DNA of 32,016 bases, taken from Phormidium sp. FACHB-1136 (GTDB lineage Bacteria > Cyanobacteriota > Cyanobacteriia > Phormidesmidales > Phormidesmidaceae). Below the pieces are notes generated by a model. The model did not search any database and was not told where the DNA came from. It saw nothing but the letters and a program-made list of their open reading frames with translations. Shown in pieces: positions 1 through 7,844 of this stretch. Location: positions 1 through 32,016 of the forward strand of contig NZ_JACJRS010000066.1 of the NCBI RefSeq assembly GCF_014697375.1, given 5' to 3'. Both the position numbers and the translations under genes were made by a program. Numbering within the stretch: position 1 is the first letter of the stretch; each line of letters begins with the position of its first letter.

Positions 1-53
1 TGCTTCTGAAGCTCTTGCTTTTCCTCTGACGTTAGATAGTTTCTGACTCCCAT
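1..53 (-). CDS. Probable IS630-type transposase, N-terminal fragment (cut by window edge)
   Basis: On the minus strand an ATG at 53 opens a reading frame that runs off the left edge of the window. It reads MGVRNYLTSEEKQELQK. This closely resembles, from memory, the N-terminus of the helix-turn-helix half of IS630-family transposases common in cyanobacteria, which begin MGVR..LT and continue into a long helix. Only 17 residues are visible, so the family call rests on a short match. The terminal inverted repeat and TA target duplication expected of IS630 could not be checked, because most of the element lies outside. Confidence 0.45.
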   Translation of the reverse strand, partial: MGVRNYLTSEEKQELQK

Positions 54-92
54 GGCTTATTCCAGAATTTTAATGTATTATACGCAGTTTAG

Positions 93-998
93 ATGACTAA
101 CAGCTTAATTCCCATGGCGACTAATCCCTTGGAGCAACCCTTGGTGCAACCCTTGGTGCAAGTCACCTGGTTTAAAACGGGCTACTGCACCCATCCAGAG
201 GCGATTACTCTGCGGGGTGGGCGGTGGCAAACCATCCAATTTCCAGCGCTATTTGCCCTAATTCAGCATCCCACTATCGGCAACATTTTGTTTGATACGG
301 GCTACTCCGAGCGCTTCTTTCGAGAAACGCAGCACTTTCCCAACCGTTTCTATGCCCTAATCACGCCCGTTTACCTAAAACCAGAAGAAAATGCTGTCCA
401 ACAATTGCAGCAGCAGAGCGTACCCCCTGAATCCATTCGATACATTCTGATTTCCCATTTCCATGCCGACCACATTGCCGGATTGGCCGATTTTCCCCAG
501 GCGGAATATATCTGTGCCCAATCGGCCTATGGAGCGGTTAAACATCAAAAAGGGTTACGCGCCCTCAAAGCCGGATTTTTGGCCGGATTGCTGCCCCCAG
601 ACTTTGAAAAACGGCTGCGGTTTGTAGAACAGAGCCCTTCTGTCCCTGCCTTACCTGGCTGGTTTGAGCAGGGGTTTGATCTCTTCGGTGATCGCAGTTT
701 AATTGCCATCGAACTCCCCGGTCATGCCCCCGGCCAACTGGGGCTTTTATTGACCGATACCCACCATCAAACCTACTTTTTAGTCGCCGATGCCTGCTGG
801 TCGAGTCGGGCCTATCAAGAGTTAGTGGCTCCTCACCCCATCGCCCAGTTAATTTTTGCTGATTCCGCTACCTACCAAACCACCCTTAAAAAACTTCATT
901 CTCTTCACCAAGCCCATCCAGAAATTCAGATTATCCCTACCCATTGCGCCGTTTTTTGGCGCGAACAATCTCCAACTCATTCAGGGCAACCGTTATGA
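93..998 (+). CDS. MBL-fold metallo-hydrolase
   Basis: This 301-aa protein has the metallo-beta-lactamase fold signature. The zinc-binding HFHADH motif is at residues 122-127, preceded by the usual beta-strand (YILIS). Further ligands are plausible in PGHAPGQ (about residue 210), VADACW (about 233) and PTHCAVF (about 285). No signal peptide is evident, so it is probably cytoplasmic. The substrate is unknown; the overall shape resembles lactonase and glyoxalase-II-like hydrolases. Near the N-terminus there is a small in-frame duplication (EQPLVQPLVQV). Its TGA stop overlaps the ATG of the adenylating-enzyme gene downstream (ATGA), so the two are almost certainly co-translated and act in one pathway. 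It lies directly beside a probable transposase end. Confidence 0.88.
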   Translation: MTNSLIPMATNPLEQPLVQPLVQVTWFKTGYCTHPEAITLRGGRWQTIQFPALFALIQHPTIGNILFDTGYSERFFRETQHFPNRFYALITPVYLKPEENAVQQLQQQSVPPESIRYILISHFHADHIAGLADFPQAEYICAQSAYGAVKHQKGLRALKAGFLAGLLPPDFEKRLRFVEQSPSVPALPGWFEQGFDLFGDRSLIAIELPGHAPGQLGLLLTDTHHQTYFLVADACWSSRAYQELVAPHPIAQLIFADSATYQTTLKKLHSLHQAHPEIQIIPTHCAVFWREQSPTHSGQPL

Positions 999-2314
999 AT
1001 GCCCTACCGCGTATTCTTTGGCATTACTGGCAGACCAAATACAGACAACACTTCCGTACCCCAGAGCAGTTGCAGGCTTGGCAACATCGACGGGTGCAGT
1101 ATTTTTTACATCAGGTGGTTCCGAAATCTCCCTTTTATCAAACCTACTATCAGGGGTTAGATTTCCAAGACTGGCAACAGTTCCCAGTCATCAATAAGGC
1201 GATCATGATGGCTAATTTTGATCAGCTCAATACCGTAGGCATTTCAAAAGACGAGGCGATGGTGATCGCCCAGCAAGGCGAGGAAAGCCGTGATTTTCAA
1301 TCCACCCTGCGCGGGTATACCGTGGGCTTATCCTCGGGGACGAGTGGCAATCGGGGCTTATTTCTAGTTAGCCCAGTCGAGCAACAGGCTTGGGCCGGGA
1401 CAGTTCTAGCCAAAGCCTTGCCCCAATCAATTTTGTCTCGCCAACGGATTGCTTTTTTTCTGAGAGCTAATAGCAACCTCTACCAAACGGTGCAACAGCA
1501 ACGAATTCAATTCGAGTATTTTGATCTCTTTCAGCCGATCACTCAGCACATACCCCGCTTGGATGATTATCAACCGACCATTTTGGTAGCACCCGCCTCG
1601 ATGTTGCGATTGCTGGCTGAGGCCCAATCTCAGGGAAACTTATCGATTTCACCGACTCGAATTATCTCCGTGGCTGAAGTGCTCGATCCCCTTGATGAAA
1701 AAGTGATTAGCCAAGTCTTCGGCCAAATGGTGCATCAACTCTATCAATGCACAGAAGGCTTTTTGGCCGCCACCTGTGCCTATGGAACGCTGCACCTCAA
1801 TGAAGATATTCTGGTGATTCAAAAAGACTATCTTGATCGAGAATCGGGCCGATTCATGCCTATTATTACCGACTTTAACCGGAGAACACAGCCAATTATT
1901 CGCTATCGATTAGATGATATTCTAAGCGAACAAAAAACACCCTGTCCCTGCGGATCCATATTAACAGCTATTACTCAAATTGAAGGACGTTGTGATGATA
2001 TTTTCTATTTTCCCAACCATGACCAATCACAACTCATTCCTATTTTTCCAGACCTCATTCGTCGTACCATTATTCTCACCTCCGAGGCTATTCAAGAATA
2101 CGCTGTTGTGCAAACCCCTGAGACTATTCAGATTTATTTAAAAGTACCCGAAAATCAATGGATTGCGGTTACTACCAAACTAGAACACACGTTAACCAAA
2201 CTACTGACTAAATCGGGTTGCCAGGTGCCACCGCTCCAATTCAGCCTCTATCAGGCACGGATTACCTATGATCAGAAGCTACGCCGGGTTCGCCGAGACT
2301 TTCCTACCTCATAA
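995..2314 (+). CDS. F390 synthetase-related / CapK-like adenylate-forming enzyme
   Basis: This protein of about 439 aa belongs to the phenylacetate-CoA ligase/coenzyme F390 synthetase (CapK) branch of adenylate-forming enzymes. Visible signatures are the Ser/Gly/Thr-rich P-loop GLSSGTSGNRG near residue 110, the YQCTEGFLA motif corresponding to the AMP-binding core, the RYRLDD motif, and a CPCG cysteine pair typical of this branch. The family activates carboxylic acids as acyl-adenylates; the substrate here cannot be told. I chose the ATG at 995 because it overlaps the stop of the metallo-hydrolase gene by 4 bases. An upstream in-frame ATG at 944 would bury 50 bases in that gene. The pairing of these two enzymes suggests a small biosynthetic or modification module. 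Confidence 0.82.
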   Translation: MNALPRILWHYWQTKYRQHFRTPEQLQAWQHRRVQYFLHQVVPKSPFYQTYYQGLDFQDWQQFPVINKAIMMANFDQLNTVGISKDEAMVIAQQGEESRDFQSTLRGYTVGLSSGTSGNRGLFLVSPVEQQAWAGTVLAKALPQSILSRQRIAFFLRANSNLYQTVQQQRIQFEYFDLFQPITQHIPRLDDYQPTILVAPASMLRLLAEAQSQGNLSISPTRIISVAEVLDPLDEKVISQVFGQMVHQLYQCTEGFLAATCAYGTLHLNEDILVIQKDYLDRESGRFMPIITDFNRRTQPIIRYRLDDILSEQKTPCPCGSILTAITQIEGRCDDIFYFPNHDQSQLIPIFPDLIRRTIILTSEAIQEYAVVQTPETIQIYLKVPENQWIAVTTKLEHTLTKLLTKSGCQVPPLQFSLYQARITYDQKLRRVRRDFPTS

Positions 2315-2364
2315 GATCATACTTTCCACCACCAATAGTCCAGACATTTTTTTGGCGAGTGCTA

Positions 2365-2431
2365 AAACCCTCAATTTCTCGTTGACCAAGCTGCTGCGGA
2401 AGAGGCCTGAAACCCTCATTCTACCGTTGAC
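2365..2431 (+). repeat. Imperfect direct repeat, two 22-bp copies
   Basis: Copies lie at 2365-2386 and 2410-2431, in the convergent gap after the adenylating-enzyme gene. Both begin AAACCCTCA and end CGTTGAC, with 18 of 22 positions identical by eye. Only two copies exist, so this is not a CRISPR array. Confidence 0.4.
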
Positions 2432-2458
2432 GATCAAAAACTGTCCGGAGTGTTGTAC

Positions 2459-2995
2459 CTAGCAGCGGGTTTCCAGGTATTGGCCGATCATCACCTGTTC
2501 TCCGGCGCGGGAGATCACCGTTTGGCGGGTGCGGTAGCGGTGGCCAATCAGGCGAATTTCTTCCTCAAAGGAAGATTGGTTGTAGGCGGTTTTGAGTTGG
2601 AGGGTGCGGCTATCGGGGAACAGGTATTGGGCGGTGACGGGCTTACTGGTGGCAAAGCCGCGATCTCGATACAGCGTCGTTCCCCGCACCCCAAACAGGG
2701 TGCTACCTTTGACGGGCTTTTTGCCTGTGCCCACATAGTCGCTTTCCCAGGCTACGGCGGTACCGCAAATTAGGGGAGATTTGGAGCCAAGGTGATGCAG
2801 GTCAGCCAAATGTAGAAGCTGCGGGTGCCCCGCTTCCAGGAACTCAATGGTGATCTGGCTGACGACTTCCTGGGTTTCGCCGCTGCTGAGGGTGTAGTAG
2901 CGACGCTCAGAACGCCACTCCCCAGCCGTTTCCTGAAAAAAGGCCGTCACCAGGGGCTCGGCTAAAATGCGGGCGGTTTCAACGGAGAAGGGCAT
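2459..2995 (-). CDS. Phycobiliprotein lyase, CpcS/CpeS family (CpcS- or CpcU-like)
   Basis: This 178-aa protein matches the CpcS/CpeS bilin lyase family in length and in end motifs: WRSERRYYTL near residue 27 and TVISRAGEQVMIGQYLE close to the C-terminus. These lyases are lipocalin-like beta-barrels that attach phycocyanobilin to the Cys-84 site of phycocyanin and allophycocyanin subunits. Subtype (CpcS versus CpcU) cannot be fixed by eye; the SERRYYTL form is closest to the CpcS/CpcU pair that acts as a heterodimer in some species. It is divergent from a second family member at 3341, which could be a partner or a specialised paralogue. The start ATG at 2995 has no obvious Shine-Dalgarno sequence. 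Confidence 0.85.
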   Translation of the reverse strand: MPFSVETARILAEPLVTAFFQETAGEWRSERRYYTLSSGETQEVVSQITIEFLEAGHPQLLHLADLHHLGSKSPLICGTAVAWESDYVGTGKKPVKGSTLFGVRGTTLYRDRGFATSKPVTAQYLFPDSRTLQLKTAYNQSSFEEEIRLIGHRYRTRQTVISRAGEQVMIGQYLETRC

Positions 2996-3340
2996 AGGAG
3001 ACTATCCAGGCGATGACTAGGGATGGCGCGAAGGCATTGGAGCAAAGTCAACCAAATGATAAAAAACGTAATTTTGATTTACATTCCTTAACTATAGTGA
3101 TTGACCCATCGGTCGGCAAGGTGGCTTGGGCGTTGGTATAGACAGGAGTGAGGCTGATTGTACGAATTCTGGCAGGGCAATCTGTAAGCATTTTTACTCA
3201 ATGGTGATTCCCAGATCGTTTTGCGTTGGCGTTGGGGCTGGGGATGCCGTCACGACTTTGCCTGTTAGCGCAAGTCTATCGGCCCTAGCGTTGCCCTAGC
3301 GGTACGATCAGAGAGGTTCTCCCTGGGCAAATGAACAACG
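2996..3340. other. Divergent promoter region between two bilin lyase genes
   Basis: This 345-bp gap carries the regulatory sequence for both divergent CpcS-like genes. An AT-rich patch at about 3058-3100 (with TATAGT near 3094) is the likeliest promoter area. I see no clear operator, RNA or additional coding sequence. Confidence 0.4.
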
Positions 3341-3895
3341 ATGGATCTCTCGGATATCAACTACTTTTTTGACTGTTGCCTGGGTCACTGGTCGATTGAG
3401 CGCACCTACCACTACCTGACCCACCCGGAAATTGAGCGATCCCACACCGATTTTCAGGTGGAGGTGATCACCCCCGACCTCAAGCACAAGGTCTTAACCG
3501 ACAACGCCTACCCGATCCCCGACCATCTCGACACCCTGCCAGGGTTCAATCTGGTGTTTCATACCGTTTCCGACAAGGGTGAAGCGGTGTCCCAGGAGTT
3601 GCGGGCCTTGTTTGTTCCTAAACAGCAAAGCGATGGCGTCATTACTGGCGACTATCTGCGGGATCGGGCCTACGAAGAAGCACGTCCCATCGTGTCTAGC
3701 TTTCGCTACGACCCCACAAACCGCGAACTGTTGATGACCACCCCCTACACGCGAGTGGTTTCCGTGGATTCTATCCTGTTGGTCAACCCCAATATGCGGA
3801 TTCGCCGCATCCTCAACTATCAGCGTCCCGAGGCCGGACAGCCCCTCGATACCCTCGTGCTGGTCGGATTTGGCGTCGAGCAAAAAATGGCTTAG
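3341..3895 (+). CDS. Phycobiliprotein lyase, CpcS/CpeS family (second paralogue)
   Basis: This 184-aa protein is a distinct member of the CpcS/CpeS chromophore-lyase family. The N-terminal block FFDCCLGHWSIERTYHYL is the equivalent of the WxSQRxxHxL motif of the family. Central strands with DYLRDRAYEEARPIVSSF and a C-terminal block RIRRILNYQRP complete the barrel. It is clearly diverged from the divergently transcribed paralogue at 2459-2995, so the pair is not a recent duplication. It probably helps load phycocyanobilin on a phycobilisome subunit; which subunit is unknown. The ATG lacks a strong ribosome binding site. Confidence 0.82.
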   Translation: MDLSDINYFFDCCLGHWSIERTYHYLTHPEIERSHTDFQVEVITPDLKHKVLTDNAYPIPDHLDTLPGFNLVFHTVSDKGEAVSQELRALFVPKQQSDGVITGDYLRDRAYEEARPIVSSFRYDPTNRELLMTTPYTRVVSVDSILLVNPNMRIRRILNYQRPEAGQPLDTLVLVGFGVEQKMA

Positions 3896-3980
3896 CCCAT
3901 CGTTCCTAAATGACAGCCCCTCGGCTAAAACAAGCCTGCATCCGGTTGCAGCCCAAAGCCCCGTGCCAACAGCCTAGGGG

Positions 3981-4244
3981 TTAAGACTCCAGGGGCTTGG
4001 TCAAACTGGCAGATTGTTGGTAGCTGGAGGCCAACCGCGCCTGCACATCTTCGCTCGCGAACTCTAGCACCGTGCCAATGACAGAGGCAATGGCCTGCTG
4101 CTGCTGGCGGTGGCGGCGACTTTGGTTGTGGAGGTTGACATCGTGGGCCGCTTGGCCGCTGGTGCCGCCGATCAACACCGTAGATCGCTGGGACTGATGG
4201 AGGGTCAAAATCAGATCGTCGATGATGGCTTGGGGAATTTCCAT
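3981..4244 (-). CDS. Small conserved-looking hypothetical protein
   Basis: This 87-aa protein was not recognised. It is predicted to be helical and polar, begins MEIPQAIIDDLILTLHQSQ, has a Q/R-rich middle (RRHRQQQQ), and has no membrane segment or signal peptide. The reading frame is the longest plausible one in the gap, and codon use resembles its neighbours. It is convergent with the lyase gene ending at 3895. Whether it is expressed cannot be judged from this sequence alone. Confidence 0.5.
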   Translation of the reverse strand: MEIPQAIIDDLILTLHQSQRSTVLIGGTSGQAAHDVNLHNQSRRHRQQQQAIASVIGTVLEFASEDVQARLASSYQQSASLTKPLES

Positions 4245-4609
4245 GACCTGTGCATATCCTGAGGTGAAAGGTCAACCACTGTTATAGTTCCCTCTTTTAT
4301 ATTTTTAATGTCTACGGGGGGGAACGTAATAAAGTTAAATGTGCGCTCGAAACCTAAATGCGCTGGAAATGTAGTGGAAGCAACAAAAAGTCGCTGAAGT
4401 ATTAAAATTCTGAACCGAAAGGTATTTTGTGGCTAGAGAATACCCCCCTACCCTAGCAAGGGCCACCCAATATGACGGTATCACCCCTGACAATCCGGCC
4501 TAAGTCTTAACGTTTCGCCGATCTGAGCCAAGATTCTCGATCCATCGGCGATCCATCGGTGATCCATCGGTTACAGGGATAGGCGCTGGGTGGTGGATGC
4601 GGTGGTGGG
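4245..4609. other. AT-rich intergenic region with a short tandem repeat
   Basis: About 365 bp without a convincing gene. The part at 4275-4440 is markedly AT-rich compared with its surroundings and probably holds the promoter of the minus-strand 87-aa gene. Its left part is an A/T run; its right part holds three 11-bp tandem units at 4539-4571. Confidence 0.4.
4539..4571 (+). repeat. Three tandem 11-bp repeats
   Basis: Three head-to-tail copies of GATCCATCGGY occupy 4539-4549, 4550-4560 and 4561-4571, with C, T and T as the last base. They lie about 40 bp beyond the stop of the allophanate-hydrolase-like gene. Probably slippage-generated; no function is evident. Confidence 0.75.
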
Positions 4610-5026
4610 TTAGGCACCTTGGGCCAGATAGGCTCGCCAGCCACCAAATTCGGAAATGTCCCGTTGCCCTTCGCAGAGGATGGGTTCCCCCAGCACCCCC
4701 AACACCGTTTCCCCATTGCTGAGGGTGACTTTGCCAATAGACAATCCGGGCGGTTCTTGCAAGAGTACCTGCACCAAGCCATCGGCGGGAATGTGCCATA
4801 CCTCTAGGGCCACCGCCGAGCCGCCCTCCGACACCCGCACCATGGCCGGATGCTGATCATGGATCGACCACAGCCGATAGTTAGGCGTGGTGGTGGCTTC
4901 ATACAAAAACTCAGCCCCCGCCTGGATCAGGTTGGGGTTGAGTTCTAGCTCCCGCATGAGGGTGCCATTTACCGCGAGTTTGAGCATGTCGGCCATGGGG
5001 ATCAGGGGAGATTCATCGTTTCCCAT
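4610..5026 (-). CDS. Stand-alone allophanate hydrolase C-terminal-domain protein
   Basis: This 138-aa protein corresponds to the C-terminal domain found in allophanate hydrolase (AtzF/DUR1,2), without the amidase domain. Recognisable blocks are LAVNGTLMRELELNP near the start, a central ALEVWHIPADGL, PPGLSIGKVTLSNG, and the terminal RDISEFGGWRAYL, which is almost identical to the family's ending. The fold resembles gamma-glutamylcyclotransferase-type barrels. In the full enzyme this domain takes part in carboxyl-group removal after allophanate hydrolysis. Here it is free-standing with no amidase or urea carboxylase gene nearby, so its role is unclear. An alternative start lies at the internal ATG encoding MADMLKL. 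Confidence 0.8.
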   Translation of the reverse strand: MGNDESPLIPMADMLKLAVNGTLMRELELNPNLIQAGAEFLYEATTTPNYRLWSIHDQHPAMVRVSEGGSAVALEVWHIPADGLVQVLLQEPPGLSIGKVTLSNGETVLGVLGEPILCEGQRDISEFGGWRAYLAQGA

Positions 5027-5076
5027 CTTCTCCGAATTTGGTACGGCTTATAGGTAGGTTTCCATAACAATTGGCT

Positions 5077-5194
5077 CCTGGGCTAGATCCCCCCTAGCCC
5101 CCCTTGGAAAGGGGGGAACCGGAGTCAAAGTCCCCCTTTTTATAGACGCTTGCGGCTTCCCGCAGGGTAGGGGGATTTAGGGGGATCTCCCAGG
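5077..5194. repeat. Palindromic dispersed cyanobacterial repeat (MITE/REP-like)
   Basis: A C-rich then G-rich element of about 118 bp. Its ends are inverted (CCTGGG plus GATCCCCC on the left; GGGGGATC plus CCCAGG on the right). The inner arms are CCCCCCTTGGAAAGGGGGG and GTCCCCCTTTTTA, followed by a G-rich strand GTAGGGGGATTTAGGGGG. This matches, from memory, a very common non-coding repeat in filamentous cyanobacteria. A short segment with GACGCTTGCGGCTTCCCGC inside it resembles another frequent cyanobacterial repeat word. It sits between two minus-strand genes, upstream of the AH_C gene and downstream of futA. Confidence 0.7.
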
Positions 5195-5257
5195 CAGTCA
5201 TGGATAGAGATGAGATGGGTATAAGCCATAACTACCCTGACGAGATGGCAACAGCGC

Positions 5258-6340
5258 CTACTTCCAGCCCGCTCGGTCGGTAATGCGGAGGGCTTCGGGG
5301 TTGTTGCGGCCAAAGACGGCGGCATTGAGGGGATCGGCGATGAATTCGCCAAAGCTAGCCACCACCGAGTCAATGGCCACGCCTTCCACGACGGGGTATT
5401 CGTTGTTGCCCTCCGCAAAGATGCGCTGGGCCTCTGGGCTGACCAGGTACTCCAGAAACTCGATGGCGGCGGCGGCGTTGGGGGCCGTGCTCACTAGCCC
5501 CGCCCCACTGATGTTAACGTGGGTGCCCCGGTCGTTTTGGTTGGGGAAGAACACCCCGATGGCCTCGGCGACGGCCCGATCTTCCCCATTGTCGGACTTG
5601 AGCAAGCGGGCTAGGTAGTAGGTGTTGGAGATGGCCAGGTCGCCCAGGCCAGCGGCCACGGCTTTGATTTGGTCGGTGTCGCCGCCCTGGGGATCGCGGG
5701 CAAAGTTGGCCACCAAGCCCCGTGCCCAGGTTTCGGTATCCGTTGCGCCGTGGGCGGCAATCATGGATCCCACTAAGGACTGGCTGTAGATATTGGTGGA
5801 GCTACGGGTGAGGATGCGCCCCCGCCACTTGGCATCCACCAGGTCTTCGTAGGTGGAAAGCTCGGAGGGGTTGACCCGATCCTTGCGGTACATAATCACC
5901 CTAGCCCGTTGGGTGAGGCCAAACCATAGGCCGCCGGGGTGGCGCAGGTTGCTGGGGATGGCCTCGGTCAGCACCGAGGAGGTCACCGACTGGAAGATGC
6001 CTTCCTGTTCGGCCCGCCACAGACGGCCTGCATCCACGGTCATCAGCAGGTCGGCGGGGCTGTTTTGGCCTTCGCTCTTAATCCGCTCAATCAGTTGGTC
6101 GGCCTCGGCTTCCACCACGTTGATCCGAATGCCCGTGGCTTCCCGGAAGCTCTCGTAAAGCTGCTCGTCGGTATCGTAGTGGCGAGAGGAATAGAGATTC
6201 ACGACCCGACCTCGGTTCTGCCCCCAACGAAACTGAGCCTGGGCGGATTGACGATTTAGCCCCCCCAAGGCCACAGCAGTGGCGGCGGCTCCAGCCCCTA
6301 AAAACGCACGTCGTCCTAATTTTGTTGACACCTTAAACAC
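5258..6340 (-). CDS. futA: Periplasmic Fe(III)-binding protein of the Fut ABC transporter
   Basis: This 360-aa extracellular solute-binding protein resembles cyanobacterial FutA1/FutA2 (IdiA). The N-terminus has a twin-arginine signal ([20 protein letters not shown]) ending near AQAQF, so export by Tat is likely. The mature part starts with [17 protein letters not shown], carrying the His/Tyr iron ligands. Further ligand tyrosines are in NIYSQSL and in the NTYYLARLL pair, as in the family. FutA binds ferric iron in the periplasm and passes it to FutB/FutC; no permease or ATPase gene is adjacent. FutA-type proteins are typically Fur-regulated. A Fur-family gene lies about 4 kb away, and a divergent TonB-like gene shares the upstream region. 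Confidence 0.9.
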   Translation of the reverse strand: MFKVSTKLGRRAFLGAGAAATAVALGGLNRQSAQAQFRWGQNRGRVVNLYSSRHYDTDEQLYESFREATGIRINVVEAEADQLIERIKSEGQNSPADLLMTVDAGRLWRAEQEGIFQSVTSSVLTEAIPSNLRHPGGLWFGLTQRARVIMYRKDRVNPSELSTYEDLVDAKWRGRILTRSSTNIYSQSLVGSMIAAHGATDTETWARGLVANFARDPQGGDTDQIKAVAAGLGDLAISNTYYLARLLKSDNGEDRAVAEAIGVFFPNQNDRGTHVNISGAGLVSTAPNAAAAIEFLEYLVSPEAQRIFAEGNNEYPVVEGVAIDSVVASFGEFIADPLNAAVFGRNNPEALRITDRAGWK

Positions 6341-6624
6341 CTCAAACCTTCAAAAATCTTCCAAAGCGCCCTCAGGGGAGATGCCCTTGGGGTCAGTTCG
6401 TTACGCATTGTAGCGCTTGTTGACATAGTTTCCCAATAAACTCCGAAAAGACTTGGTATAGGTGGTGGGTAGTGGCAACTGGTAATCCCCCGATTCAGGT
6501 CAATGGAGACCAGCCAAATCCTTGAAATCTCTATGAATTCGTCGATTGTTAGGGTATATTGGCGTAAGCTAATGGTGAATCGATCCTGTTACCTGGCACA
6601 AACTACTGCCAAAGCTTTTCGATA

Positions 6625-7428
6625 ATGACCCTACAGTTTCCTGCCCATTCCACCCCGATCCCCCGATCCCCAGGCCACAAAGCCAGGATCGCAAGGCTCA
6701 AACCTTGGTTTGGCGGGCTGTGTTTGGCGGCATCTTTGGGTGCCCATGGGCTGCTCCTCGGTCTACCCTGGTCGCCCCGTGCCCACGAAGCAGAAGATCC
6801 CGCGACCATGGAGGAACCCACCGCCAGCATTGATGTGGCCGTTCTGCCTGCGCCCAAACCTGAACCAGCCCCCTCCGTGCCAGCCCCCCCGCCCGCCAAA
6901 ATGAGGCCCGCTGCCGTGGTTCCGGCCCCTAGGGTTGCGCCGCCTGTTCAGCAGTCCGTCCCAGAAGTTATCCCTGGCCCCGCTGAACCCTTGGCCGATC
7001 CTGAGCCACCCGCCACAGAACCCATGGCCACAGATCCACAGCCGGAACCCATCGCGGAACCCGAACCCCAACCCGTCACGGAACCCGTCCCAGAACCCGA
7101 ACCCCAGCCCTACGCCGATTTTCCCCACTTCCAGGGGGCGCAACAGACCGATTGCGGCGTTGAAACCTGCTGGACTAGCCCCGTAGAAGGGGGCTGGCGA
7201 GGGGCGGCCCGATCCATTCAGGACAATCTGGAAGCCCAGGGCTATCGCCTCAGCAACATCACGGGGGAAGTGCTTTCCACGGAAACGGGTGTTCGCATTT
7301 ATCGGGTCGCCAAGGATGGCGAAGATCCCTACTACCTCAACCTGGTTTCCGTCACCGAGGGCATTCGCTACAGCCTCACCCCCACCCCCCTCAGCGAGGA
7401 GATGCTGGTCGCACTTCAGACGTTGTAA
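6625..7428 (+). CDS. TonB-like proline-rich envelope protein
   Basis: A 267-aa protein with TonB-like architecture. A cytoplasmic N-terminus of about 30 residues is followed by one membrane helix (about 28-48), which contains a Ser-x3-His pattern (ASLGAHGLLL) like that of TonB. Then comes a long Pro/Glu/Ala-rich segment with EPEPQP-type repeats (about 65-165) able to span the periplasm, and a compact C-terminal domain of about 100 residues. The C-terminal domain has two cysteines (DCGVETCW) and is not a recognisable TonB_C from memory. No ExbB/ExbD is adjacent. Divergence from futA suggests, but does not prove, a role in metal uptake across the outer membrane. The ATG at 6625 lacks a clear Shine-Dalgarno sequence. 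Confidence 0.7.
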   Translation: MTLQFPAHSTPIPRSPGHKARIARLKPWFGGLCLAASLGAHGLLLGLPWSPRAHEAEDPATMEEPTASIDVAVLPAPKPEPAPSVPAPPPAKMRPAAVVPAPRVAPPVQQSVPEVIPGPAEPLADPEPPATEPMATDPQPEPIAEPEPQPVTEPVPEPEPQPYADFPHFQGAQQTDCGVETCWTSPVEGGWRGAARSIQDNLEAQGYRLSNITGEVLSTETGVRIYRVAKDGEDPYYLNLVSVTEGIRYSLTPTPLSEEMLVALQTL

Positions 7429-7844
7429 GGGCGTTTTCGGTGGTTGGCTGGGGCGGGGCTTATCGCAAGTTGATCTAAGTTGTAGCAACGTTTCATTGCG
7501 AGTTAATTGCAGGTTAAGGCTTAAATTGACTGATATGCAAGGGTTTCTCGATTTCTATAGGATCTCCTTATTGAAACTCTATTGCATTAAACCCGAAGGT
7601 TCGCTATCTTAGTGGAAACGATCTTCATTAAGGATGGCCACCAAAGTCTCAGTCACAGCGTTATAAAACGCTTATACGGTTGCTGACAGGGAATTTGGGC
7701 CTTATTTGGGAATAATCCTAGCCCCCAGGCTTAGGCACCCAGTCACCCTTTATTCAGAACCAATGGCAAGAGGATCGTGGGCCAGCGGTGGGTTTTGCCC
7801 TGGCTGTCATCCCTTAATCCCGAAGTTCTCTGACTTCGACGGCC
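7429..7844 (+). other. 416-bp intergenic region with a candidate promoter and hairpin
   Basis: No convincing gene. A promoter-like pair TTGCAT (7582-7587), 17-bp spacer, TATCTT (7605-7610) is present. Downstream is a perfect 6-bp hairpin AGCGTT-ATAA-AACGCT at 7657-7672. Close to the next start codon there is an inverted repeat CGAAGT/ACTTCG at about 7821-7838. These could belong to a long leader of the 90-aa gene or to a small RNA. Confidence 0.3.

Noticed and set aside
2365..2431. Possible CRISPR array
   Set aside because: Only two imperfect copies and one 23-bp gap; no third repeat or cas gene.
6763..7488. 241-aa minus-strand Gly-rich frame
   Set aside because: Arises from the Pro/Glu repeats of the TonB-like gene on the other strand.
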